From contig MHJJ01000002.1 of the NCBI GenBank assembly GCA_001817915.1, forward strand, positions 207-60,855: a DNA stretch of 60,649 nucleotides, given 5' to 3'. Below, piece after piece: positions 33,223 through 41,418 of the stretch. The notes under the pieces are model-generated. The model searched no databases. It saw only the letters and a list, made by a program, of their open reading frames with translations, and had not been told where the DNA came from. The stretch is from Candidatus Harrisonbacteria bacterium RIFCSPLOWO2_01_FULL_44_18 (GTDB taxonomy: Bacteria > Patescibacteriota > Minisyncoccia > UBA6257 > WO2-44-18). Made by a program: the position numbers and the translations under genes. The first letter of the stretch is position 1. The number at the start of each line of letters is the position of its first letter.

Positions 33223-34162
33223 GAAGTTTATTAAATAGTTTCAACCTATTGTATACCACTTTTTGCACTTCTTCAACCCCTGGCTTCATAAGTTTATACG
33301 GCGCAATCTCTTCGGGATCTTTTCGCAAACCTTGTTCCAACCCCTTGCGCCAAGCAAGCCGCAGTTCAGTGCTGATATGAATTATAGAAATGCCCGCCTC
33401 TATGGCCGCCAAAAAATCGGAATCGGTGTTGCCGGAACCGCCATGGAGAACCAGCGGGATTTTTACCGCTCGCTTTATGGCGCGAACGCGCTCTATATCA
33501 AGCGGGGGTTCAATGGGTGCAAACCCCGTTAGAGGCAAGCCGCCCCCAGCGGCTGCCGCCCTTCCTCCGAAAGAGGAAGGGCGGGCCTCTAACGGGACGA
33601 ACATCCCATGAATATTGCCAACTGCCGGAGCCAAAAGATCCACTCCCGTTTCTTGTACAAATCGCTTGGCATCTTCCGGTTTTGTTAAATCTTCCGGCTT
33701 GATCGCCGCGCCCTTTGGGATTTCTTTTAAAATTTTTGACGAACTGCCAATATATCCCAATTCGCCCTCAATCAAAACATCAGGGTTTATTTTTTTGGCT
33801 ATTTCAACCGCTTTTTTAGTTTGCTTGATATTTTCTTCAAAAGGCAGCGCGCCGCCATCAAATAAAATCGCGTCGTAGCCGGCTTTGGCCGCTTCTTCTA
33901 CTTTTTCCAAAGAATGAGTGTGGTCGGCGTTTAAAAAAATCGGATAGTCGTATTCCTCGCGCAAACTTTTTATTAAGGCGGCCGCCTGTCGTACGCCGAT
34001 AAATTCCCGCTCGCCCTCGGAAGTGCCAATTATAACTGGAGTATTAACATCTCGACTTGCCTGAAAAATTGCTTTGAGCATTGACAGTTCGGAGATATTA
34101 AAATGTCCCAGCGCTATACCGTTTTTCTCAGCGGCGGCGATTAATTGTTTTAAACTTTGCAT
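33218..34162 (-). CDS. fba: Class II fructose-bisphosphate aldolase
   Basis: 314 residues. LNADHTHSLEKVEEAAKAGY carries the zinc His and the catalytic Asp; GELGYIG, GNIHGM and LVLHGGSGNTDSDF are the family blocks, with NxxxTD-type substrate contact ISIIHISTELR. It interconverts fructose-1,6-bisphosphate and triose phosphates. A 72-nt palindrome (33525-33596) is translated in frame as EARPSSFGGRAAAAGGGLPL, just after GNIHGMFVPL and before PPLDIERV. Conserved motifs on both sides are intact, so the insert is probably tolerated as a loop. Confidence 0.92.
   Translation of the reverse strand: MQSLKQLIAAAEKNGIALGHFNISELSMLKAIFQASRDVNTPVIIGTSEGEREFIGVRQAAALIKSLREEYDYPIFLNADHTHSLEKVEEAAKAGYDAILFDGGALPFEENIKQTKKAVEIAKKINPDVLIEGELGYIGSSSKILKEIPKGAAIKPEDLTKPEDAKRFVQETGVDLLAPAVGNIHGMFVPLEARPSSFGGRAAAAGGGLPLTGFAPIEPPLDIERVRAIKRAVKIPLVLHGGSGNTDSDFLAAIEAGISIIHISTELRLAWRKGLEQGLRKDPEEIAPYKLMKPGVEEVQKVVYNRLKLFNKLH
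33525..33596. repeat. 72-nt in-frame palindromic element in fba
   Basis: Outer arms CCCGTTAGAGGC/GCCTCTAACGGG (12 bp perfect) and inner arms CGCCCTTCCTC/GAGGAAGGGCG. Length 24 codons, no stop in the coding frame. Confidence 0.88.
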
Positions 34163-34193
34163 AGATTTTACGTATGGCGGCTTAAATATAATA

Positions 34194-34288
34194 CCAATAT
34201 ACGAATTGCGCTAATGATACGAATGAATACTAATCTTTTTATTGATTATTCGTATTATTAGTATCATTCGCATGTCATTCGTATATTG
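34194..34288. repeat. 95-nt intergenic inverted repeat
   Basis: CCAATATACGAATTGCGCTA at one end and TGTCATTCGTATATTGG at the other, with inner GATACGAATGAATACTAATC/TTATTAGTATCATTCG arms. It fills the gap between fba and the next upstream gene. Confidence 0.8.
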
Positions 34289-34299
34289 GCATCGCGATA

Positions 34300-35571
34300 T
34301 TAAATTTCAAACCATCCTTTTAAAATATACTCCTTGCTCATTTCTTCCAATTTTTGCGCGCCGAAATACTCGGCGAAAATCTTATTCCAAAGCGCCTCTT
34401 GATGGTGATATAAATACTTAATTAGTTCCCGACGCTTAACCAATGCCATAATCGTATCAACAAGATTGAAACTCACCAAAACCCCCACGCCAGTTTCAGT
34501 CGGGAAATAATCTCCAACCCAGCCAAGACCCTGCCAGAATTCCATCCCGTCATGAAGAATATGGTCAGTCCGGCCAACCTTTACTATGTCATCCTCGGCT
34601 CTTTGCCAATGGAGCGCTTCGGGATTAATACGCGGTTCAAATAATCGCCAATCGTGTTCGTCATCTTTGGCTAGATATCTTTGAACAATTAAAAATCTTG
34701 GACGCTTCGCCTCTAGAGATTGTTCCGGCAATCTATTTTCAACCACATCGCCTCGCAAAAGCGAGATAACATTTTTGGCAAAACCATGTTCATCGTTTTT
34801 ATAACCGGCAAAAAGTCCAGAATAATAATTCACTTCATTTAAATAATGGAAGAGCAGACTCAATAACCTTAGTGTTTCTCCGGATATGCCCAAAAATATC
34901 GGAATCACAAAAATGACGCCTAATTCTTTAAGATGGCTGACATTGTGATATTTTTTAGCAACGAATTTTTCTGCCGCCTTGGCCCATTTGGGACGCAGCA
35001 CTCGCAACTCTATTTTGCGCTCCTCAAAGTCTTCCGGATGCAAAGTTTCGTATTGTTTGAAAAAAACTTTATTTTGCCACTCCGAATCCTCTAAAAATCT
35101 GATTGCGCTGTAAACTTCCAAAATATCTTCTTTTCCCAGCATTTCTTCGACATATTTATATCCTAAGGCGGCTAAGATTTTTTTGGGCGGTTCGGCAATT
35201 AAAAATTGTTTTGCTTTCTCCAGCTTCAAAAAGTATCCTTTGAATGGCGGATGAACTTTTTTAACGAAATCAACCAAAAATTTAGACGTTTCGGGGATAC
35301 GCATAGAAACAAGGTTTATGTGTTCAAAAATCTTAAGATCATCCGCCTCTACTTTGCTAATTAAGGCGTCGTAAACCTCTTGCGCCCGCGCATGGCGCGC
35401 CAAACCCAAAACATCCAGCTTTTCGGCAACTATTTTCTCATTCTCATCCATAATCCTCCGCAGTACGCCAATTTTACCAGTTGCTTTTTCCAGCCTGGCT
35501 TCCAATTCGGCAATCCGTTTCTTATCTATCCTCAAAATTTTCGCGATTTTTTCGTGATAACTATTCATCAA
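34300..35571 (-). CDS. Conserved-looking protein of unknown function in the sugar cluster
   Basis: 423 residues, soluble. A coiled-coil start (KRIAELEARLEKATGKIGVLRR) is followed by helices and a C-terminal half rich in aromatic and His residues (NEVNYYSGLFAGYKNDEHGF, RFLIVQRYLAKDDEHDWRLF, HILHDGMEFWQGLGWVGDYF). I do not recognise a family. It overlaps pfkB upstream by 11 nt and precedes fba, so it is embedded in the central-carbon operon, which suggests an enzyme or regulator of sugar phosphates. Confidence 0.7.
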   Translation of the reverse strand: MMNSYHEKIAKILRIDKKRIAELEARLEKATGKIGVLRRIMDENEKIVAEKLDVLGLARHARAQEVYDALISKVEADDLKIFEHINLVSMRIPETSKFLVDFVKKVHPPFKGYFLKLEKAKQFLIAEPPKKILAALGYKYVEEMLGKEDILEVYSAIRFLEDSEWQNKVFFKQYETLHPEDFEERKIELRVLRPKWAKAAEKFVAKKYHNVSHLKELGVIFVIPIFLGISGETLRLLSLLFHYLNEVNYYSGLFAGYKNDEHGFAKNVISLLRGDVVENRLPEQSLEAKRPRFLIVQRYLAKDDEHDWRLFEPRINPEALHWQRAEDDIVKVGRTDHILHDGMEFWQGLGWVGDYFPTETGVGVLVSFNLVDTIMALVKRRELIKYLYHHQEALWNKIFAEYFGAQKLEEMSKEYILKGWFEI

Positions 35572-36586
35572 GCGATTTAACTTCTATCTTAAACTCCTGC
35601 CACCTAGGATCCTGCTCAAATTGCTCACGCGTCAGAGTTCCTTCGGTCGCGCCGATATGCTCAACTACTGAAGTGGCGTTCGCGCTCGCCAACCGAATAG
35701 CATATTTGATGTCGTCAGTTCTCGGTTCTAAGTTCTTAGTTCTAAGTTGGCAGCGAAGCAGGCCGGCCACAAAACCGCTGCCAAACGCGTCGCCGGCGCC
35801 GGTGCGGTCAACAAGTTGTTTTTCCGGAAAAATTCCGGCTTTATACAAATTTTCCCCATCCGAAACCGTAACGCCCCTTGGCCCATCAGTAACAGCAATT
35901 ATTCCCGGCGTCATTTCATCTAATTTTTTAAAAACCTCTTTCTCTTTTTCGAAAGAAATACCGATTAACTCTGCCGCCTCACCAGCATTTAAAACTAAAA
36001 TGGCCAAATCTTTAAGCGACTTAAGAACTTCTTGCCGTTTGTGTTTGATGTGATGGCCGCTCGGATTGAAAGCAACTTTAATGCTATTTTTTTTAGCAAA
36101 TCGCAGTAAATCAAGATACATAGAATCCGACTCGCCCGAAAGCGATAAATACCACCACCGACTTCTTAACTTTTTAAGATTGACGTCCTCTAAAGAAAAA
36201 GTGTCCGAGGCGCCGTGATGGCTCAAAATAGTTCTTTCGCCATTTTTTAAGAGCAGCGCGGAATATGCCGTCGGCCCATCCTTTGATTCACTTATTAATT
36301 TCGTGTTAACCCGTTCACGCTTTAAACGCGCCAAAAAATCTTTCCCGGGCAAATCATCGCCAATTTTGGCGACGCAAGCAGTTTTAAAACCCTGACGAGA
36401 AAAAGTAACGCTGGCATTCGCCGCATTGCCGCCAATCGTAAAATAAACTTCATCAACGCCCACTTTTTCGCCAAACGGCAAAACAATCGCCTTTTTCAAA
36501 GGCGTCTCCGGCCAATCAATAATTTTATAATCGGCTTTTAGAAAATTGTCCCGCGTCGCCGAACCAATAGCAATTACATCAGGCAT
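35561..36586 (-). CDS. PfkB-family carbohydrate kinase
   Basis: 341 residues, ribokinase-like. FTIGGNAANASVTFSRQG (PfkB signature 1 region) and DRTGAGDAFGSGFVAGLL (signature 2 with the catalytic Asp and anion hole) are intact. The substrate (fructose-6-phosphate, ribose or a nucleoside) cannot be told. A TTCTAAGTTCTTAGTTC-type simple repeat is translated in frame as RCQLRTKNLEPRTD after the catalytic helix. It follows the transketolase gene directly. Confidence 0.88.
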   Translation of the reverse strand: MPDVIAIGSATRDNFLKADYKIIDWPETPLKKAIVLPFGEKVGVDEVYFTIGGNAANASVTFSRQGFKTACVAKIGDDLPGKDFLARLKRERVNTKLISESKDGPTAYSALLLKNGERTILSHHGASDTFSLEDVNLKKLRSRWWYLSLSGESDSMYLDLLRFAKKNSIKVAFNPSGHHIKHKRQEVLKSLKDLAILVLNAGEAAELIGISFEKEKEVFKKLDEMTPGIIAVTDGPRGVTVSDGENLYKAGIFPEKQLVDRTGAGDAFGSGFVAGLLRCQLRTKNLEPRTDDIKYAIRLASANATSVVEHIGATEGTLTREQFEQDPRWQEFKIEVKSLDE

Positions 36587-37579
36587 CTATTTTTTTCTGC
36601 TTAAAACTTTCTTAACCGCCGCCTTGATATCCTTTACTCCCATGCCGTATTTCTCAATAAGCTCGTCCGGCGAACCCGATTCTCCAAAAACATTTTGCAT
36701 GCCGATAAATTCCATCGGCGCAGGCAAATTTTTTGCCAACAACTCGGCGATAGCCCCGCCTAAACCGCCCATTATTTGATGCTCTTCAATAGTCACGACT
36801 GCTCCGCATTTTTTAACCACTTCCAAAATTTTCGCCTCATCTAGCGGCTTAACCGTGTGGCAATTCGCGATTATCGCGCCAATTCCCTCTTTCTCTAAAT
36901 CGCGAGCCGCCACTAACGCGTTGTGTAAAAGCGCGCCACAGCCGATTATCGCGACTTCCGGCTTTTGCGATTCCCATAATATCTGCGCCTTTCCCGGCGT
37001 ATATGGAGTTTCTTCAGTCGTGAAAACCGGCGTTTTTTCTCTGGCAAATCTAAGGTAAACCGGACCCCAGATTTTTGCCGCCGCCGCTGTGGCTTTTTTC
37101 GCTTCAATCGCGTCACAGGGCACAAAAACTTTCATATTAGCCATCACTCGCATAGTGGCAATATCTTCAATGGCCTGGTGCGTAGCGCCGTCCGGACCAA
37201 CGGAAATACCGGCGTGATGCCCCGCGATTTTAACATTAGAATCATTATAGGAAATTGTCGTTCGTATCTGCTCCCAGTTGCGGCCGGGAGAAAATGTCGC
37301 GTATGAAGAAACAAAAGGAATTTTCCCTGAAATGCCAAGGCCCGCCGCGATAGCCGCCATATTCTGCTCCGCCACGCCAATCTCAAAAAATCTTTCCGGA
37401 AACTTTTCGGCAAATTTATGAGAACGAGTTGACTCGGTTAAATCGGCGCACAAGACCACTACGTTAGGATCTTCCGCGCCGGCAATAACTAAACCATCTC
37501 CGTACCCGTCACGGGTCGGTTTTTGCTCAACGTCCTTATCGAATAATTTAGGGTTTAATTTGGCTTCCGGATTCAGCAT
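36587..37579 (-). CDS. Transketolase, C-terminal subunit
   Basis: 330 residues: the Pyr domain (TRDGYGDGLVIAG, EKFPERFFEIGVAEQNMAAIAAGL with the ThDP-activating Glu) plus the C-terminal regulatory domain (EEHQIMGGLGGAIAELL). The N-terminal PP-domain subunit is encoded separately at 38402-39265, with two small membrane proteins in between. The two would form one active transketolase for the non-oxidative pentose phosphate pathway. It ends 1 nt before pfkB. Confidence 0.92.
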   Translation of the reverse strand: MLNPEAKLNPKLFDKDVEQKPTRDGYGDGLVIAGAEDPNVVVLCADLTESTRSHKFAEKFPERFFEIGVAEQNMAAIAAGLGISGKIPFVSSYATFSPGRNWEQIRTTISYNDSNVKIAGHHAGISVGPDGATHQAIEDIATMRVMANMKVFVPCDAIEAKKATAAAAKIWGPVYLRFAREKTPVFTTEETPYTPGKAQILWESQKPEVAIIGCGALLHNALVAARDLEKEGIGAIIANCHTVKPLDEAKILEVVKKCGAVVTIEEHQIMGGLGGAIAELLAKNLPAPMEFIGMQNVFGESGSPDELIEKYGMGVKDIKAAVKKVLSRKK

Positions 37580-37589
37580 CGCTTCGCTC

Positions 37590-37682
37590 TATCAACGAAT
37601 TACGAATCTTGCGCGAATTTACGAATAAGCGAATTCGTTTATTCGATTATCCGTAACAAATTCGTTATTCGCTGATAAATTT
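37590..37682. repeat. CGAATTCGTTTATTCG-type intergenic repeat
   Basis: Nested inverted copies: CGAATTACGAATCTTGCGCG, AATTTACGAATAAGCGAATT, CGTTTATTCG and AAATTCGTTATTCGCTGAT. Confidence 0.7.
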
Positions 37683-37961
37683 TTATTCTTCTTTTTTCTC
37701 TTCCGTCATTGCTCCGGGGGCGCAAACATCGCAAGAACCGCCATGTCCGCCGCAATGCTTCCCGACTTTTAAACCGAGCGCTAAAACGCCGAGTATCAAT
37801 GAATCCCAAAACAAATGGGCAACCGGCAATCCCAAAAAAACGCCAGTTTGTCTAGTTGAAGCCACCCAAGCCGCGACCAAAGCCAAAGCCGACGCGGCCC
37901 AAAGCAAAAGCCCTAAAAGATTTCGGCAGCAGCATTTTAAATGCCATTTATAATGAACCAT
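37683..37961 (-). CDS. Small membrane protein with a Cys/His-rich tail
   Basis: 92 residues. Two hydrophobic helices (LLGLLLWAASALALVAAWVA and VAHLFWDSLILGVLALGL) are followed by HCGGHGGSCDVCAPG, a possible metal-binding tail. CCC near the N-terminus adds three Cys. No family recognised. It lies between the two transketolase subunit genes. Confidence 0.6.
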   Translation of the reverse strand: MVHYKWHLKCCCRNLLGLLLWAASALALVAAWVASTRQTGVFLGLPVAHLFWDSLILGVLALGLKVGKHCGGHGGSCDVCAPGAMTEEKKEE

Positions 37962-37979
37962 ATTTTTTATATTTAAATA

Positions 37980-38366
37980 TCACGATAACGACCTTTGATT
38001 AATTTCTTCTTTTTTATCTCTCCGAATTACATACCAATGATACAAATAAAGCGGCAAACCGACAATTATAAAACCGAAGGATTCCGCGGCTTCACGCTGG
38101 CGATTAGAAATTCGCTGTTTTCTGTCAAATTCCTCAAGTTCTTCCTTAGTCGGTTCAATAAATTGTTGGACGACGCCATCAGGACCTTCCGCGGGCGCGA
38201 ATTTCGGCCGCGACGCGGGATATTGAATATAAACATCCGCTTGGGTAAAAATATAAACTTTCAAACCAAGCGTCACCAAACGCGCTATGCCAATAACAAC
38301 CAGCACCAGGCCAATCGCTGAAAAAAGATACAAATAAATTTTTCGAATTAACGGGTATCTGCTCAT
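37980..38366 (-). CDS. Two-helix membrane protein of unknown function
   Basis: 128 residues. Membrane helices near 10-35 (YLFSAIGLVLVVIGIARLV) and 93-110 (SFGFIIVGLPLYLYHWYVI) flank a charged segment with FIEPTKEELEEFDRKQRI. The RRDKKEE tail is probably cytoplasmic. Related to the DUF5671-type architecture at most; function unknown. The upstream gap is a TTAGTTTT tandem repeat. Confidence 0.6.
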   Translation of the reverse strand: MSRYPLIRKIYLYLFSAIGLVLVVIGIARLVTLGLKVYIFTQADVYIQYPASRPKFAPAEGPDGVVQQFIEPTKEELEEFDRKQRISNRQREAAESFGFIIVGLPLYLYHWYVIRRDKKEEINQRSLS

Positions 38367-38400
38367 TAGTTTTTAGTTTTTAGTTTTTAGTTTTTAGTTT
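38367..38400. repeat. TTAGTTTT tandem repeat
   Basis: Four TTAGTTTT/TTTTTAG units between the small membrane gene and the transketolase N subunit. The reverse complement (AACTAAAAACT) is embedded in pth. Confidence 0.8.
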
Positions 38401-38401
38401 T

Positions 38402-39265
38402 TTATTGGTGCTCTGACTCAATTCTTTTACCAAGAGTCCTCAACTCTTCTAATGCGATCTTCGCCTCTTCTTTATTCGGGGGCTTGCCATGCCAGAGATA
38501 GTCGCGTTCCATAAAACTTACTCCCTTGCCCGGAATAGTATGGGCGATAATCACTGTCGGTTTCTCAAAAATCGCGTGCGCCTCATTTATAGCATCAACA
38601 AATTCTTCCATATTATGCCCGTCAACTTCTAACACATGCCAGCCAAAAGCTTCATATTTATCTTTGAGCGGTTCAAGCGGCATAATGTCCTCCGTAAAAC
38701 CGTCAATTTGGATATTATTCCGATCCATGATAACAGTGAGATTGCTTAAACGGCGCTTGCCGGCGAACATCGCCGCTTCCCAAGTGTTGCCCGCGTCATG
38801 TTCGCCGTCAGAAGTAACGCAATAAACGCGATAGTTCTTTTTATCAAGTTTCGCTGCTAAAGCCATGCCAATCGCTTGAGAAAGTCCCGAACCTAACGGG
38901 CCGGAAGTTGTTTCCACTCCGGGCAAAGTGGTTCGATGGGGATGCCCTTGAAGACGGGAATTTATTTTGCGAAGCGTCTTTAATTCTTCAAATGGAAAAT
39001 ATCCGGCATGAGCCATTGCCGCGTAGCGAACCGGACAAATGTGACCGTTAGAAAGCAGTAATCGATCCCGCTCCGGCCAATCAGGATTTTTCGGATCATG
39101 ATTTAAAACATGAAAATATAAAATGGTAAAAATGTCCGCCATTCCCAATGGACCGGCCGAATGTCCCGAGCCGGCTTCTAAAAGCATTTCAATAACATCC
39201 TGGCGGATCCGATTCGCCATTTCTTCCAGATATTTTAATTTTTCTTCGTGTAAGGACTCTATCAT
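38402..39265 (-). CDS. Transketolase, N-terminal subunit
   Basis: 287 residues, the thiamine-diphosphate PP domain. GSGHSAGPLGMADIFTILYF, LSNGHICPVRYA, the ThDP/Mg motif SDGEHDAGNTWEA with DRNNIQIDG, and HTIPGKGVSFME are present. It pairs with the 36587-37579 subunit. The gap upstream to rpe is a 7-nt tandem repeat. Confidence 0.92.
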   Translation of the reverse strand: MIESLHEEKLKYLEEMANRIRQDVIEMLLEAGSGHSAGPLGMADIFTILYFHVLNHDPKNPDWPERDRLLLSNGHICPVRYAAMAHAGYFPFEELKTLRKINSRLQGHPHRTTLPGVETTSGPLGSGLSQAIGMALAAKLDKKNYRVYCVTSDGEHDAGNTWEAAMFAGKRRLSNLTVIMDRNNIQIDGFTEDIMPLEPLKDKYEAFGWHVLEVDGHNMEEFVDAINEAHAIFEKPTVIIAHTIPGKGVSFMERDYLWHGKPPNKEEAKIALEELRTLGKRIESEHQ

Positions 39266-39269
39266 ATTA

Positions 39270-39340
39270 GTAGTTAGCCACTAGCCACCAGTCGCTAGTC
39301 GCTAGTCGCTAGTCGCTAGTCGCTAGTCGCTAGTCGCTTT
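39270..39340. repeat. GTCGCTA minisatellite
   Basis: About seven tandem GTCGCTA units after degenerate copies. It overlaps the 3' end of rpe: the last codons (ATSD) and the TAG stop of rpe are coded by the repeat. Confidence 0.88.
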
Positions 39341-40003
39341 TACCAGCTCTTCATACGCTCCTTTCGGATCTGGACTTCCAAATACGTACGATGCCGATAC
39401 TATTATATCCGCTCCGGCGTCTTTGCAAAGTTTAGCGGTTTCAAGATTGATGCCGCCGTCTACTTCTATTTTAACATCAGGAAATTTTTGACGCAAAAAC
39501 TTTATTTTTTCTAAAACCGGCTTTTGAAACTGCTGACCTGCCAATCCCGGACTAACCGCCAAAGTTTGACAATATTTAAATTCGTGAAGATAGGGCATTA
39601 AATTGTCAGTCGGGGTTTCGGGATTGATCGCCAGCATCGCTTCGGCTTCGTAATTTTTACAAGTTTCTAAAATATAAGCGGGGTCTTGCATTGCCTCCAA
39701 ATGAACAATGATTCTTTTCGCTCCCGCCTTCGCTAAAGCTTCATTGGGCAAGCCCGCCTCCAGCCATGATTTCAAAACCTGCTCCGGATTTTCCACCATC
39801 AGATGAATCTCAAAGTTAGCCACTAGCGGCTGGCCACTAGCGACTAGTAACTTTAATTCTTCCGGGGCGCCCCAAGTGACATTCGGAGCAAAAACTCCGT
39901 CAACAACATCAATGTGTATCCAATTGCTAAACTCCGCGGCTTGCTTAATCTGCCGCTCAGCCTCACCAAAAGAAATCGTGTTGATAGCGGGAATTACTTG
40001 CAT
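39323..40003 (-). CDS. rpe: Ribulose-phosphate 3-epimerase
   Basis: 226 residues, TIM barrel. WIHIDVVDGVFAPNVTWG carries the metal-binding His/Asp, EIHLMVENPE the next His, MAINPETPTDN and VDGGINLETAKLCKDAGADI the phosphate-binding end. A TAGTCGCTAG repeat is translated in frame as LLVASGQPLVANF between strands, and the C-terminus is formed by the minisatellite. It links ribulose- and xylulose-5-phosphate for transketolase. Confidence 0.92.
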   Translation of the reverse strand: MQVIPAINTISFGEAERQIKQAAEFSNWIHIDVVDGVFAPNVTWGAPEELKLLVASGQPLVANFEIHLMVENPEQVLKSWLEAGLPNEALAKAGAKRIIVHLEAMQDPAYILETCKNYEAEAMLAINPETPTDNLMPYLHEFKYCQTLAVSPGLAGQQFQKPVLEKIKFLRQKFPDVKIEVDGGINLETAKLCKDAGADIIVSASYVFGSPDPKGAYEELVKATSD

Positions 40004-40016
40004 TCCTATATTTTAA

Positions 40017-40045
40017 CATAAAAGCCGCCTACTGAGGCGACTTAT
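40017..40045 (-). terminator. Terminator of the 40055-40363 gene
   Basis: GTCGCCTCAGTAGGCGGCTTTTATG on the minus strand: 7-bp stem and short T-tract. Confidence 0.65.
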
Positions 40046-40054
40046 TAGATCATC

Positions 40055-40363
40055 TTATCTTTTTGTTTTCTTATCTTTTTCTTGAAGCCTGGCCACTGCA
40101 GTTTTAAGTTCACTTTCTAATGTGCCTGCTTCGTGACTCTTTTGAAGTTTCTGCAACATATCACGAAGAACATCTTGATAATTTCTGTTAGTATCTTTCG
40201 CGATTGCGCGCGCCACATCCTCGAAAATTCTCATTAGCGCGCCTACATCAGCGGTAACCTTCATAACTGACGTCTTTTCTCTTTCGGCTTCCGCTTCAAG
40301 AACTTTTATCGCTCCTCGCGAAAAACCAGCCGCTTTCAAAAACTTGCGCTCCTGATTCTTCAC
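40055..40363 (-). CDS. Small helical protein of unknown function
   Basis: 102 residues from GTG 40363, chosen because AAGGAGGA lies 5 nt before it; the ORF-track start is 11 codons upstream and would include the Shine-Dalgarno. It is all helical and charged (VKNQERKFLKAAGFSRGAIK, VTADVGALMRIFEDVARAIA). No family recognised. It has its own terminator and sits between rpe and rpiB. Confidence 0.6.
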   Translation of the reverse strand: MKNQERKFLKAAGFSRGAIKVLEAEAEREKTSVMKVTADVGALMRIFEDVARAIAKDTNRNYQDVLRDMLQKLQKSHEAGTLESELKTAVARLQEKDKKTKR

Positions 40364-40407
40364 GCCGTCCTCCTTCCAATGAACTACTCCATGCAATACC
40401 GCAAAAG

Positions 40408-40857
40408 TTAAAATTTTGCAATTCTACGCTTATGGCGCGGCTCATTTGAAAAAGACGTCTTGATCCAAAGCTCCACGGCCCTAATGACTTCTTTTTCTTT
40501 TAAAAACCGCGCGCCGAGGCACAAAACATTGGCGTTGTTATGTTCGCGAGAAAGCTTGATAATATCTTCGTCATATTTGTATAAAACCGCCGCTCGCACG
40601 CCCTTATGACGATTGGCAACCATGGCCTCGCCCTGTCCGGAGCCGCCAAAAAAAATGCCGCGATTGTTTTCCGGATTTTTGGCCAATACCACGGCCAACT
40701 CCTTAGCCGCTGGATTCATAAAATCAGGATAGTCATCGGCGGGGTCAAAAGAAAAGGCGCCGAAATCCTTAATTTCGTGGCCTTGCTTCTGAAGCCAAAA
40801 TTTTATTTTTTCTTTTAACTCAAAGCCGGCATGATCTGCGGCTAGATAGATGGTCAT
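40408..40857 (-). CDS. rpiB: Ribose-5-phosphate isomerase B (RpiB/LacAB family)
   Basis: 149 residues. LAADHAGFELKEKI, DYPDFMNPAAKELA, GIFFGGSGQGEAMVANRHKG and NNANVLCLGARF are the family blocks. It interconverts ribose- and ribulose-5-phosphate. Together with rpe, both transketolase halves, fba and gap it completes most of a non-oxidative pentose phosphate route. Confidence 0.92.
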   Translation of the reverse strand: MTIYLAADHAGFELKEKIKFWLQKQGHEIKDFGAFSFDPADDYPDFMNPAAKELAVVLAKNPENNRGIFFGGSGQGEAMVANRHKGVRAAVLYKYDEDIIKLSREHNNANVLCLGARFLKEKEVIRAVELWIKTSFSNEPRHKRRIAKF

Positions 40858-40870
40858 TTTAGTTACTTAG

Positions 40871-41107
40871 TTACTTTTTCCCTAATAATTTCAGCAATTC
40901 CTTTAATGAGATTTTAGTTTGTTTCAAAATAGCGTGCAGCAGCCAACGCGGGATCGGAAAATTATGAATCGGGACTGTCGTTTGTCTTGTCGAATCAAGA
41001 ACGTGTCGCAAACGGACGTGGCTGCCGCTTTGTTTGATGATGCGAAAACCGGCCCCCAAAAGGGCCTTAATTAACTGAGCCGAGCGCAATAACGGCACTA
41101 TACTCAT
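40871..41107 (-). CDS. hicA: HicA-like mRNA interferase toxin
   Basis: 78 residues from ATG 41107, one base after the hicB stop. QLIKALLGAGFRIIKQSGSHVRLRH contains the GSH catalytic His of HicA double-stranded-RNA-binding toxins; VPIHNFPIPRWLLHAILKQ is the usual second half. The order antitoxin then toxin suits translational coupling. Confidence 0.85.
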   Translation of the reverse strand: MSIVPLLRSAQLIKALLGAGFRIIKQSGSHVRLRHVLDSTRQTTVPIHNFPIPRWLLHAILKQTKISLKELLKLLGKK

Positions 41108-41108
41108 T

Positions 41109-41387
41109 CTACTTGACGGAGAAGACGTGTGATTTTGGCAACTTACCAACTACGCGTCGCTCGTCATCAACAACTATTTTACCCTCGTCAGCTTGACAAT
41201 CGCAGTAAAGCTCGATGGCATCCTTGGCCATTTTTTTTGCTTCCGCAAGCGACTTTCCAAACGTAACAACGCCAGGTAAGCTGGGTACTTTTACCAAATA
41301 AGCCTTGTCGCTTTTATCCCGCCATATAATGACGCGGTAAGAACCATTTTTGGTTTTAATCACAAATTCCTTTTTGACACTATCCAT
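41109..41387 (-). CDS. hicB: HicB-like antitoxin
   Basis: 92 residues. YRVIIWRDKSDKAYLVKVPSLPGVVTFGKSLAEAKKMAKDAIELY is the HicB partial RNase-H fold (the P-x-LPG-x-x-T-x-G-x-S-x-x-EA pattern). The C-terminus is short with no HTH, so DNA binding for autoregulation is uncertain. It directly precedes hicA. Confidence 0.85.
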   Translation of the reverse strand: MDSVKKEFVIKTKNGSYRVIIWRDKSDKAYLVKVPSLPGVVTFGKSLAEAKKMAKDAIELYCDCQADEGKIVVDDERRVVGKLPKSHVFSVK

Positions 41388-41418
41388 AAATTAACTTTAT
41401 TTGATTTTTTACAATGTG

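Noticed and set aside
39270-39340. Tandem array that might be a CRISPR
   Set aside because: The unit is 7 nt with no spacers; it is a minisatellite.
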